This document shows, in pieces, positions 56,402-64,000 of a DNA stretch of 64,000 nt (its first letter is position 1; the number at the start of each line of letters is the position of its first letter). A program made the translations under genes and the position numbers. The DNA is taken from contig NZ_CP037968.1 in NCBI RefSeq assembly GCF_019633745.1, positions 1,742,789 to 1,806,788 of the forward strand, written 5' to 3'. The notes below the pieces were generated by a model. The model was not told the DNA's origin. It saw nothing but the letters and a program-made list of their open reading frames with translations, and did no database searches. The stretch is from Methanofollis formosanus (lineage in GTDB: Archaea > Halobacteriota > Methanomicrobia > Methanomicrobiales > Methanofollaceae).

Positions 56402-57850
56402 TCAGCGGCGCTGGTATTTCCTGAAGTAATACCAGACGCCGCCGGCGATCGCGACGAGCAGGAGGACACCGAGGACGGCCGCGAAGGACTGTTCCTTCAC
56501 GACGATCCTGAACTCTTCCTCCTGTTCGCCCTGGTCTGAGATCACCTTGACGCTGACCTTGTAATCGGAGGCGACGATGGAGGAGGGCGGTGCCACCGTC
56601 ACTTTCACGGTGTCGCGCTCGCCGGGCTGAAGGCTTGTGATGTTGGTCGGCGTCACCGTAGCGCTCCATCCCTCTGGAGCCATCACTTTAAAGCCGATCC
56701 CGGTCAGTGCCCCGGCGGTACCCGCGTTCCTCACTTTGAGATCGAAACTGACCGTGCCGCCCATGTCGGTCTCGTACCGATAGCGGTCGGCCGAGACCCG
56801 CATCTCATAACTCCCGCGGATCTTTGCGGTCAGTTCGTCGGAGTACTGCCCCGCCGCGGAGTCGATGAGGGTCTGGAAGGTGTAGTCGTCGGTGCCGGTA
56901 CCGTATGGCGGGATCGCCTCAAGGTAGAGGGTCTTCTCCTCGCCGGCCCGCAGGAAGATCTCGGAGAGGTCGCCTGAGGCGCCGGCCGACTCTTTGTAGC
57001 GTGCGTACCACCCCTCGGGGAGGTCCTTTGTCGAGAGCACGTAGGTATCGTCGCCGGTCCCTGCGTTCTTCAAGATCAGTTCAAAGACTGCATTCTTCCC
57101 GACCGGGGTGGTGATAGTCGGGGACTTGATGGTGACCTCGGCCGCGTACGGGGACTTCTCCAGCATCACGGTCCCGGCGTCGGTGGTGATCCCGCACTTC
57201 ACCTTGACGTCCTTTTTATCGGCACCCTTGTACCCGGCCTTCTCGATGACGAGGTCGTAGACTCCCTGCGGGAGGCCGGTGCTGATCTTGCCGTCCGCGG
57301 TGGTCATCACCTTATCGGAAGGTTCGGCATGTTTGTCCTCATAGATCAGGACAGACGCACCCTTCACCTTCTCGCCGTCCTTGTCGGTGACGGTGAGTTC
57401 GAGAGTGCCGAGTTCCCCGGTATGAGTTTTAGAGATGCTGACATGGAGCCAGACCGACCCGTCGCCGACATGGGCCTTCACCGGGTACTCCCCGACCTGG
57501 GTGTCGGCCGCGGTCTCGACCCGGAGGGTGACGGTCTTCGACCCGCCCGCTGGGATGGAGACCTTGTTCACCTCGGCCTCTCCGTCGACGAAGCGCATCT
57601 CCCAATCCCTTGACCCGACAAAGGATTCTGTCCACAAATTCATCTGGTCGGCGTTGCCGTTGTTGGTCACCGAGAGGGTGAAGGTCGCCGTCTCCCCGGC
57701 CTCGATCACCTGGCCCGGGAAGTCGCAGTGGATGGAGACCTTCCCATCTGCCTGGTTGTCCAGGGCCGCCGCGGGTGCGGCGACCAGGAGGGGCAGGAGC
57801 ATGAGGGCTGCACAGAGGGCTGCAAGGCCCCGTTCAATTTGTTTGTTCAT
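56402..57850 (-). CDS. Membrane-anchored NEW3/CARDB-domain protein (copy 2)
   Basis: 482 residues, the same length and layout as copy 1 at 52675. Differences are few and scattered: TESFVGSRDWEMRFVDGEAE versus TESFAGCKDWEMRFVDGKTE, with loss of the single Cys of copy 1, and some changes in the third domain and the C-terminal span. Most of the middle domain is identical. Confidence 0.85.
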   Translation of the reverse strand: MNKQIERGLAALCAALMLLPLLVAAPAAALDNQADGKVSIHCDFPGQVIEAGETATFTLSVTNNGNADQMNLWTESFVGSRDWEMRFVDGEAEVNKVSIPAGGSKTVTLRVETAADTQVGEYPVKAHVGDGSVWLHVSISKTHTGELGTLELTVTDKDGEKVKGASVLIYEDKHAEPSDKVMTTADGKISTGLPQGVYDLVIEKAGYKGADKKDVKVKCGITTDAGTVMLEKSPYAAEVTIKSPTITTPVGKNAVFELILKNAGTGDDTYVLSTKDLPEGWYARYKESAGASGDLSEIFLRAGEEKTLYLEAIPPYGTGTDDYTFQTLIDSAAGQYSDELTAKIRGSYEMRVSADRYRYETDMGGTVSFDLKVRNAGTAGALTGIGFKVMAPEGWSATVTPTNITSLQPGERDTVKVTVAPPSSIVASDYKVSVKVISDQGEQEEEFRIVVKEQSFAAVLGVLLLVAIAGGVWYYFRKYQRR

Positions 57851-58962
57851 CTGATATCCTCCCGCATGAACCTGATCCATGCGAGCCCGAAGAAAGCGGC
57901 CGGAACCACGAAGAGAGCGATGATGTTCTTTGTCAGGTCTCCCAGGAGACTTGCGAGGACTGCAAGCCCGTTATCCGGGAGATCTTCAGATGTGTCCGAT
58001 CCGAAACCCCCGTTTTTCATGAGTGTCGAAGCAAAGTTCGGCTCGGTCACAGCCGTTGCGATCTGCTGATAGTTGTGGGAAGGCGAAAGCAGGTTGACGG
58101 TGTCGGTGAAGGTGCGTCTCTTGTCCCAGTACGCTCTTGATTTTTCTTCATATTCCTTCCAGGCCTGGTCGACCTCGGAGTTTTCTGCTCCCTCCTCCGT
58201 CGAAGAGGACGTCGCGACAAATGAGACGAGGCCGCCGTTTCCGAAATAATCTCCATCCATATTTGGGAATTCTGGCGGTTCACCGATGACGGCGTTCATC
58301 ACGCTCTCGTTGGTGGTAATGGCCGGGATGAGGGTGGAAAGGACGATGAAGATGATGAGGGTGTAGATAAGGGCGTTGCTGCTGTCCTTTGCGCGTGCCG
58401 ACATGAAAAGGGCGATCGCGAAGTACGAGAAGATGAGCAGGAACGAAAGCCCGCCGAAGAGCAGGATCCGTACGCTCTCGTCGAAGTTCGGGACGATTCC
58501 GAAGATGAAAAGGACGGCAAAGGAGAGGACGAGCACGATCCCCATCGCGAGGGCGATGGCTGCGGTGCCGCCGATAGCCTTGCCGTTGATCACCTCGTCG
58601 CGGTACACTGGGTGGGAGAGAAGGATCTTGAGGGACTTACTCTCTTTTTCTCGTGAAATGAGGTCGAACCCCATTGCACATCCGAGGATGACCCCGATAG
58701 TGGTGATGAGATCTGACATTTTGAAGAAGGCCGAGAGGATGGAGGGTTTCCACCCGAAGAAACCCCCTTCGATATCGTCGTCAGAGACGTCGGCCAGGCG
58801 TTCGTTGTAATCTTCGATCTGCTTATTATACTGGACCGCCCCGTCGATGAGTCCGACGGCGGCGATGACCAGGAAGATCCCGAGGAGGATGTGGAACCTC
58901 CTGCTCCTGATGTGGTCGCGGAACTCCTTCCTGGCGATGACGTCAAGTCCTCCGGTTCTCAT
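57847..58962 (-). CDS. ABC-2 type permease (copy 2)
   Basis: 371 residues, same family and layout as copy 1. The membrane-embedded and cytoplasmic parts are almost identical, but the extracytoplasmic part (about 230-325) has many substitutions, and the first loop is shorter (DDDIEGG versus DDDMMEMKPAY). The divergence pattern suggests selection for a different external partner or cargo. Confidence 0.9.
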   Translation of the reverse strand: MRTGGLDVIARKEFRDHIRSRRFHILLGIFLVIAAVGLIDGAVQYNKQIEDYNERLADVSDDDIEGGFFGWKPSILSAFFKMSDLITTIGVILGCAMGFDLISREKESKSLKILLSHPVYRDEVINGKAIGGTAAIALAMGIVLVLSFAVLFIFGIVPNFDESVRILLFGGLSFLLIFSYFAIALFMSARAKDSSNALIYTLIIFIVLSTLIPAITTNESVMNAVIGEPPEFPNMDGDYFGNGGLVSFVATSSSTEEGAENSEVDQAWKEYEEKSRAYWDKRRTFTDTVNLLSPSHNYQQIATAVTEPNFASTLMKNGGFGSDTSEDLPDNGLAVLASLLGDLTKNIIALFVVPAAFFGLAWIRFMREDIR

Positions 58963-59873
58963 GCAGCGTCCTCCGCGGCGTGGTAATATGACAGGAAAAC
59001 ATCCTCGATGTCGGGGTGTTCTGCCTCCAGGCTCCTGATCGCGACGCCCGCCTGGGCGAGGGTGTCGGCAAGTTCGTCCCTGATGTCGACGGTTGCGACG
59101 AGTCGTGCGCGGTGTCGGTTCTCGGCGAACTCTGCGGCGAGGAGCGCCGGACTCTGAAGGTCGGGCATGGGGGTACGGGTCTCGATGCGGATGACCACCT
59201 TCTCGTCGCCGCCGACGCGTGCGAGTTCGTCCCAGGTACCGTGTGCGACGAGTTTCCCATGTGCGAGGATGGCCGCGGAGGTGCAGACCTTGCTCACCTC
59301 GGAGAGGATGTGTGAGGAGACCAGGACAGTGGTTCCCTGGTCGGCGACCTGCCTGATGATCCGGCGGTAGTCCGCGACGCCCTGGGGGTCGAGGTTGGCG
59401 GTGGGTTCGTCGAGGATGATGGCCTTCGGGTGGTTGATGAGTGCCTTCGCGATGCCGAGGCGCTGCCTCATCCCCTTCGAGAACCCGCCGACCTCCTTGG
59501 TAACACCTTCGAGCCCGACGAGTTGGAGGAGTTCCTGGATCCGTTCTTTGCGCTCCTTTCCCATACCGTAGAGTTTCGCCGAGTACTCGAGGTTCTCTTC
59601 GGCGGTGAGGGTGGGATAGAACCCGACGTCCTCAGGCATGTACCCGATCTTCTTCTTCACCTCGATCGGGTGAGTGGCGACCTCGAGGTCGTCGATATAA
59701 CAGGCACCTGATGTCGGCTCGATGAGGCCGGTGAGCATGAGAATGGTGGTGCTCTTGCCGGCGCCGTTCGGGCCGAGGAGGCCGAAGACCTCCCCCTCGG
59801 GCACCTCCAGGCAGAGGTCGTCGACGGCTGGCACGCCGTTGTAGACCTTGCAAAGATGTTCGCAACGTATCAT
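58959..59873 (-). CDS. ABC transporter ATP-binding protein (copy 2)
   Basis: 304 residues, about 301 shared with copy 1 (HPKAIILDE versus HPRAIILDE; PDLQSPALL versus PDLRSPALL; tail EDAA versus EDVA). All ATPase motifs are intact, so it should be active. First gene of its operon. Confidence 0.92.
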   Translation of the reverse strand: MIRCEHLCKVYNGVPAVDDLCLEVPEGEVFGLLGPNGAGKSTTILMLTGLIEPTSGACYIDDLEVATHPIEVKKKIGYMPEDVGFYPTLTAEENLEYSAKLYGMGKERKERIQELLQLVGLEGVTKEVGGFSKGMRQRLGIAKALINHPKAIILDEPTANLDPQGVADYRRIIRQVADQGTTVLVSSHILSEVSKVCTSAAILAHGKLVAHGTWDELARVGGDEKVVIRIETRTPMPDLQSPALLAAEFAENRHRARLVATVDIRDELADTLAQAGVAIRSLEAEHPDIEDVFLSYYHAAEDAA

Positions 59874-59910
59874 GGATCACTCATCTCGTTTTGCAGGTCC
59901 ACAATATGGG

Positions 59911-59926
59911 CCGGATTATAAAATTC
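59911..59926 (-). promoter_or_regulatory. Promoter of the copy 2 module
   Basis: Minus-strand GAATTTTATAATCCGG about 40 bases before the ATPase start. This sequence differs from the copy 1 promoter, so the copies can be controlled separately. Confidence 0.5.
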
Positions 59927-60029
59927 GTTGTGGCACAATCGTCTACACGTCGATCAGGAATTTGTGCTTGGCGAACGTGTAAATGACTGTGCCAGATCGT
60001 TTATTATCAGGGGAGGCAGAGATCTACCC

Positions 60030-60746
60030 ATGAAGTGGCGGGCTCTTCTCTGGATACTGGTGCTGGTCGTCGTTCTGACTCCATCGGTTGCCGGAGAGGC
60101 AGAACACTTCGAGACGGTGCCTGTATCGGTTCTCGATGTTTCCGCCGAGGAGATCACTCTCACTTCCATGGAAGAACCCCCGGATACTTTTGTCATTATC
60201 GCCGATGTAGCGACCTCCAACGATCCTCTCATGGGCTCGTATCCTGCTCTTTCGTATATGGGTTATGCATATCGGGTCGTTCCTGTTGAGGAATTAGTCT
60301 TTGTTTCTTCAGGGATCGTGACGGATGAAGATATAGGGGAGGAGAAGATTCTGGTTGGTGGAGAAATCCCGACCCGGGCCAATATCCTGCTCTCTCTAGC
60401 GTCCGGTGCAACAGAGAGCGTCCCGATCTATAATGTGGTCGACAGCAAGAAGACCTCTCCTTCGAGTGCCCCGGGGTATTATGTCCAGGAAGTGCCTGAA
60501 GGTACCAGAAACCACTGGGTCGATCTCAATTGGGGGAAGGGTGAGCAGAACCTCACCCTCACCGTCTGGCACCCCTCGGGCCTGCTCGGCACGTTCGAGG
60601 ACGGCGATGACGGAAAGATGAACCAGAGGATATTTCTGCGGATCTCTGACCCGAAGGGTGTCGAGGGCGGCGCATGGTACTACCGGGTGAGCGGTCCCAG
60701 GATCCCGGTGGCCCTCAACTATAGTTTCAGGACGTATGTGGGGTGA
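60030..60746 (+). CDS. Secreted protein of unknown function
   Basis: 238 residues with a clear signal peptide (MKWRALLWILVLVVVLTPSV, cleavage near AGEAEH). The mature part shows a conserved-looking C-terminal domain (about 150-235, GYYVQEVPEGTRNHWVDLNW, then RIFLRISDPKG and AWYYRVSG). I do not recognise the family. It overlaps or abuts the following membrane-anchored regulator gene, so the two are an operon and possibly a sensor pair. Confidence 0.75.
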   Translation: MKWRALLWILVLVVVLTPSVAGEAEHFETVPVSVLDVSAEEITLTSMEEPPDTFVIIADVATSNDPLMGSYPALSYMGYAYRVVPVEELVFVSSGIVTDEDIGEEKILVGGEIPTRANILLSLASGATESVPIYNVVDSKKTSPSSAPGYYVQEVPEGTRNHWVDLNWGKGEQNLTLTVWHPSGLLGTFEDGDDGKMNQRIFLRISDPKGVEGGAWYYRVSGPRIPVALNYSFRTYVG

Positions 60747-60751
60747 ACCGC

Positions 60752-61486
60752 ATGGATCGACACGCAGTTCTGTTTCTTTTCGGTCTGATCGTGCTGGTCC
60801 AGAGTGCAGCCGGCGCTTATACCGTTACCCCCGGATATGACCATCCCCCGACAGGAGAGCCGCTTACTCCCGCGGAAGTCCCTCCCTGGGAACTCCCCCT
60901 TTATGTCCTGGTGTACTCCCTCTGTCTCGCCCCCCTTGAGATCCTGACCTGGTCGGGTGCCTGGTTCTTGCTCCGGTCTCGTCAGAGTAGGCCTTCGCTT
61001 CTCGATCATCCGCTGAGGGGTGCGATCTATCAGTGTATCAGGGCGCGCCCCGGCATCCACCTCCGCGCCCTCTCGGCCACCACCGGCACGCCGATGGGCA
61101 CGCTCAGGTACCATCTGGGCCTCCTCCACCAGAACCACAAGGTTACCGTCCTCCAGGAGGACGGTCGCCTGATGTATTATGAGAACAGTGGGACCTACAC
61201 CCTCACCCAGCAGCGTCTGCTCAAGCATCTCAGAAACCCGACCACCCGGCATATCCTCTGTGAAGTCCTCAGGCACCCGGGGATGTCGAGAAAAGAGGTC
61301 GCCGAGATCGTCGGGATCACCGGTCCGGCGGTCCACTGGCATATGAAAAAATTGGAGGAAGACGGGTTCGTCAGGCAGGAGCGTTCCGGCCGGACGACAC
61401 GGTATGCGATCGACGAAGGAGTCGCCGGCGACCTGACCGCGTGGACGGCGGACAGCGGCGACCTCAGTCGCGGGTCGTGCTCCTGA
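60752..61486 (+). CDS. Membrane-anchored winged-helix regulator
   Basis: 244 residues: a signal-like/TM segment (about 1-22), an external loop of about 25 residues, a second span (about 45-72), then two winged-helix domains (about 85-150, RGAIYQCIRARPGIHLRALS; about 155-230, RHILCEVLRHPGMSRKEVAE). Such one-component regulators bind DNA while held in the membrane. The ATG at 60752 follows GGGGTG; a GTG at 60743 is an alternative start. It ends convergently with the C39-like gene, overlapping it by 23 bases. Confidence 0.8.
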   Translation: MDRHAVLFLFGLIVLVQSAAGAYTVTPGYDHPPTGEPLTPAEVPPWELPLYVLVYSLCLAPLEILTWSGAWFLLRSRQSRPSLLDHPLRGAIYQCIRARPGIHLRALSATTGTPMGTLRYHLGLLHQNHKVTVLQEDGRLMYYENSGTYTLTQQRLLKHLRNPTTRHILCEVLRHPGMSRKEVAEIVGITGPAVHWHMKKLEEDGFVRQERSGRTTRYAIDEGVAGDLTAWTADSGDLSRGSCS

Positions 61487-62093
61487 TCACGACCGCGGTC
61501 CCGTCGGTCCAGCGTGCAATGAGTTCTTCAGTTTTCAGGTGGGTGCGTCCGCCGAGAACTGCCGGGTCTTCGAGAACGATTCCGCCATCTTCGATCTCGA
61601 CGACCACAACATACTCTTCTCCGTTGAGCGGGATGATCGCGGGGACGCCCGTCATGACCAGCGCCGTCAGTTCGTCGGTCCCGATCTCTCTCTCGACCTC
61701 CGCTTCAAAGCCCTCTGTTCTGGCCGCGTGTGCCATAGCGTCTGTCATTTCATCAACGCCCTTGGTCGGACCGATGGCCTCCTGCCACTCCTGTTCGCCC
61801 CGGTCGAGACCATAGAAAGCCATCACTGCCTGAAGGGCCGCAGCGGCCGATCGGTCCTCATTGCTCTGTCGTACATCCGGGACGCCCGCCAGTTCATCAC
61901 CGGGGGTGGGATGAGTTTGCAGAAAGAGATCAGGGAAGGCGCAGGGTACCGCCATCCCGATCATCGCGGAGGTCAACCCGATGAGAAGCACGATCGTCAG
62001 GAGCACCTTCTGCGTATGTCTTCCTCCCCCTGACGGGAGCGGCGGATGGGAGGTGAGTTTTGATTTTTGAAATTTTATATATGTCTTTTCCAT
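61464..62093 (-). CDS. Exported C39-like protein without catalytic residues
   Basis: 209 residues: a signal/anchor span (about 28-50) and a papain-like C39 fold (about 65-200). VPDVRQSNEDRSAAAALQAVMAFYGLD aligns with the C39 Cys box (VPxxxQ...CGPAALxMVLxYYG), but SAAAAL replaces CGPAAL, so the nucleophile Cys is Ser. The His box (typically GxHYVVVxG) reads NGEEYVVVVE, so His is Glu; DPAV is kept. It should not be a peptidase and may be a binding domain or a decayed relative. The third residue box GGRTHL follows. Confidence 0.75.
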   Translation of the reverse strand: MEKTYIKFQKSKLTSHPPLPSGGGRHTQKVLLTIVLLIGLTSAMIGMAVPCAFPDLFLQTHPTPGDELAGVPDVRQSNEDRSAAAALQAVMAFYGLDRGEQEWQEAIGPTKGVDEMTDAMAHAARTEGFEAEVEREIGTDELTALVMTGVPAIIPLNGEEYVVVVEIEDGGIVLEDPAVLGGRTHLKTEELIARWTDGTAVVIRSTTRD

Positions 62094-62229
62094 GGTCCTG
62101 CGATCCTTCCATCTGTTTTTATTTAAATTTGATTATTTGTAGTTCTGAACCGCCCTCCAAGGTCGAATTTCTGATAAACGCATAATTTGCCATACCTATA
62201 TATCACCTGGATGCATCCGAGCGATCCTG

Positions 62230-64000
62230 ATGAAGGGTGACCCGGTGGAGAGGGAACGGTTCGAACGGATCCCTGAGCGGATCGACGGACTCGTCGACCT
62301 CGCCTACAACCTCTGGTGGAGCTGGCACCCGGCGGCCCGCGTCCTCTTCAAGCAGGTGAACGGATGCGCCTGGAAGGAAAGCAGGCACAACCCGGTCAGG
62401 ATGCTCCTCGACGTCCCTGAGGGATATCTCTGGCGGGCTGCCAGGGACCGGGAATATATCAGGCGTTACGACATCATCATGGAGCGGTACCGGGACTATA
62501 TGGGAAAGAAAAGTTCCTGGTTCACCGAGGAGTACTCTGCCTGCCGCCCGGTCACCGTCGCTTATTTCTCTGCGGAGTACGGACTTCACCACTCTCTCCC
62601 GTTCTATGCCGGCGGCCTGGGTTTTCTGGCCGGTGACCATCTCAAGGAGTCCTCCGATCTTGGGGTTCCCCTCGTCGCCGTGGGGTTCATGTACTCCTCG
62701 GGCTACCTCCACCAGCACATCGGCCCCGAAGGGCTCCAGATGGATATCGAAGAGCCCCTCGACCGCGATGCCGCCCCGATCACGCGGGTGCTCGATCCCT
62801 CGGGCGGCCAGGTCGTCCTCAGGGTGCCGCACATCGATCCCCCGATCCATGTCGCGCTCTGGAAGGTCCAGGTGGGACGGGTGCTCCTCTATCTCCTGGA
62901 CACCGACATCGAAGAGAACCGGCCCGAACACCGGGGCATCTCTCACCGTCTCTATTATGGTGGGCGGGAGGAACGGCTCCTCCAGGAGATCGTCCTGGGG
63001 ATCGGGGGGAGAAAGGCTCTCTCGTATCTGGGTATCCATTATGCCGCCGTCCATCTCAACGAAGGTCATCCGGCCTTCGCCCTCGTGGAGCGCGTGCGGG
63101 AACGGGTGGGGAAGGGGATGAGTTATGAAGACGCCCTCGACCAGGTGCGCGGGACCACGGTCTTCACGACCCACACCCCGGTCCCCGCGGGGCACGACAT
63201 CTTCTCCACCGACCTCATCGACCGCTACTTTTCGGAATATTACCGGTGCCTCGGTCTGTCGCGCGAGGAGTTCCTCGCCTTCGGCACGCACCCGGAAGAT
63301 CCTGATGCGGGCTTCAACATGACGGTCTGTGCCCTCCGTCTTTCTGCCCACCACAACGCCGTCTCGCGCCGGCACGGCGAGGTGACGCGGGAGATGTGGC
63401 ATTCGCTCTGGCCCCGCCTCCCGGTGGAACGGGTGCCGATCGACGCGGTCACCAACGGTGTCCACCTGCCTACCTGGCTCAACCCCAGGATGGCGGCACT
63501 CTTCGATGAGTACATCGGGGCGGTCTGTCCGTACTGGCCGCTGGAGCATGACAACCCGGTCGTATGGGAACTCGTCGACGAGATCCCTGACGAGGAACTC
63601 TGGCGCCTCCACCTCTGGCTCAAGACCAAACTCTTCAACCGGGTGCGTGAGATGAAGCGGGCGAAGTGGGCGGAACATCTCGATATGCCGGAGAATGTCG
63701 TTGCCGAGGGGGTCTTCCTCGACCCGATGGTCTTTACGATCGGGTTTGCCAGGCGGTTCTCCACTTACAAGCGGGCCGACCTCATCTTCACCGATCTCGA
63801 GCGGCTGGTACGGATCGTGAACAATCCCTGGCGCCCGGTCCAGATCGTCTTTGCGGGCAAGGCGCATCCGGCCGACCGTGCCGGGCAGGAGGTGCTCGCA
63901 CGGGTCTACCGGTTCGCCCGGTCGCCGGAGTTCGGCGGGAGGGTCGCCTTTGTCGAGGACTACGGCGAGCGGGTCGCCCAGTACCTCGTCCACGGCGTCG
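62230..64000 (+). CDS. glgP: Alpha-glucan phosphorylase family protein (partial)
   Basis: At least 590 residues; the gene runs off the window end. Open from ATG at 62230 through to 64000 without a stop. It begins with a DUF3417-like N-terminal domain (ERFERIPERIDGLVDLAYNL, then WWSWHPAARVLFKQVNG), then the GT35 phosphorylase body (VAYFSAEYGLHHSLPFYAGG, LGFLAGDHLKESSDLGVPLV, and FTTHTPVPAGHDIF). FARRFSTYKRADLIF is the conserved part near the C-terminal half; the PLP Lys lies beyond the window. It releases glucose 1-phosphate from glycogen-like glucans. A full-length ORF on the opposite strand is a shadow. Confidence 0.92.
   Translation, partial: MKGDPVERERFERIPERIDGLVDLAYNLWWSWHPAARVLFKQVNGCAWKESRHNPVRMLLDVPEGYLWRAARDREYIRRYDIIMERYRDYMGKKSSWFTEEYSACRPVTVAYFSAEYGLHHSLPFYAGGLGFLAGDHLKESSDLGVPLVAVGFMYSSGYLHQHIGPEGLQMDIEEPLDRDAAPITRVLDPSGGQVVLRVPHIDPPIHVALWKVQVGRVLLYLLDTDIEENRPEHRGISHRLYYGGREERLLQEIVLGIGGRKALSYLGIHYAAVHLNEGHPAFALVERVRERVGKGMSYEDALDQVRGTTVFTTHTPVPAGHDIFSTDLIDRYFSEYYRCLGLSREEFLAFGTHPEDPDAGFNMTVCALRLSAHHNAVSRRHGEVTREMWHSLWPRLPVERVPIDAVTNGVHLPTWLNPRMAALFDEYIGAVCPYWPLEHDNPVVWELVDEIPDEELWRLHLWLKTKLFNRVREMKRAKWAEHLDMPENVVAEGVFLDPMVFTIGFARRFSTYKRADLIFTDLERLVRIVNNPWRPVQIVFAGKAHPADRAGQEVLARVYRFARSPEFGGRVAFVEDYGERVAQYLVHGV

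Larger units (their letters stand above)
56395..59880. repeat. Tandem duplication, unit 2
   Basis: Second copy of the ABC/NEW3 module; see unit 1 at 52665-56160 for offsets. Both ends of the unit match the first: the same ATCAGCGGCGCTGGTATTTC text opens both. Confidence 0.9.

Noticed and set aside
62203-63993. 596-residue minus-strand ORF at the right edge
   Set aside because: Antisense shadow of the glucan phosphorylase, whose plus-strand translation is continuous and recognisable.

Overview
The window looks like a euryarchaeal methanogen chromosome of the order Methanomicrobiales (Methanofollis/Methanoculleus-like; the genus is a guess). The reasons are a PolD small subunit, an Orc1/Cdc6 initiator, Hel308, KEOPS Cgi121, RIO1, a short archaeal PurA, type II GAPDH, PGF-pre-PGF surface proteins, archaeal Shine-Dalgarno and TATA signals, and high GC. 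No rRNA, tRNA, CRISPR array, insertion sequence or transposase was found.

Layout. 1-3.7 kb: PolD small subunit and a membrane pyrophosphatase. 3.9-12.3 kb: a tightly overlapping operon with a surface protein, a family-5 substrate-binding protein, a CooC-type nickel ATPase with a CxC motif, an O-methyltransferase-like protein, two permeases and two ATPases. This is a candidate uptake-plus-processing system for nickel or a nickel chelate. 12.3-23 kb: a gene remnant, CorA, a tandem MarC pair, and signal transduction genes (two receiver proteins, a kinase with an N-terminal DNA-binding domain, a soluble chemoreceptor with CheW, and a multi-PAS kinase). 23.4-28 kb: PdxST and a purA/trm112/cbiB operon. 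29-33 kb: aminotransferase, Lrp regulator, orc1/cdc6, the probable replication origin, and moaB. 33.5-34.8 kb: a satellite-like tandem array. 34.9-41 kb: cgi121, hel308, a KH protein, rio1, tyrS and gap. 41-52.5 kb: an acyltransferase, an ABC exporter, two TMEM175-type channels, a cupin, a PKD surface protein, an NSS transporter and a queuosine-precursor transporter. 52.6-59.9 kb: a tandem duplication of a three-gene ABC/NEW3 module. 60-64 kb: a secreted protein with a membrane-anchored regulator, a degenerate C39-like protein, and the start of a glucan phosphorylase.

The probable origin lies between orc1/cdc6 and moaB. Inverted origin recognition boxes flank an A+T-rich stretch and four 59-bp iterons packed with GATC, about 54 GATC sites in 0.6 kb by hand count. 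A further box lies next to the hel308 start codon and another 3 kb to the left. Close by is an array of nine units whose spacing alternates regularly between about 135 and 157 bp, which implies amplification of a ~291-bp dimer.

Many intergenic gaps hold copies of one interspersed repeat family. It has a TCAAGCATACG core followed by a small hairpin, and then G/C-rich inverted arms ending in TATCTTCG / CGAAGATA. All functional statements rest on reading the sequence and family knowledge; no database search was run.
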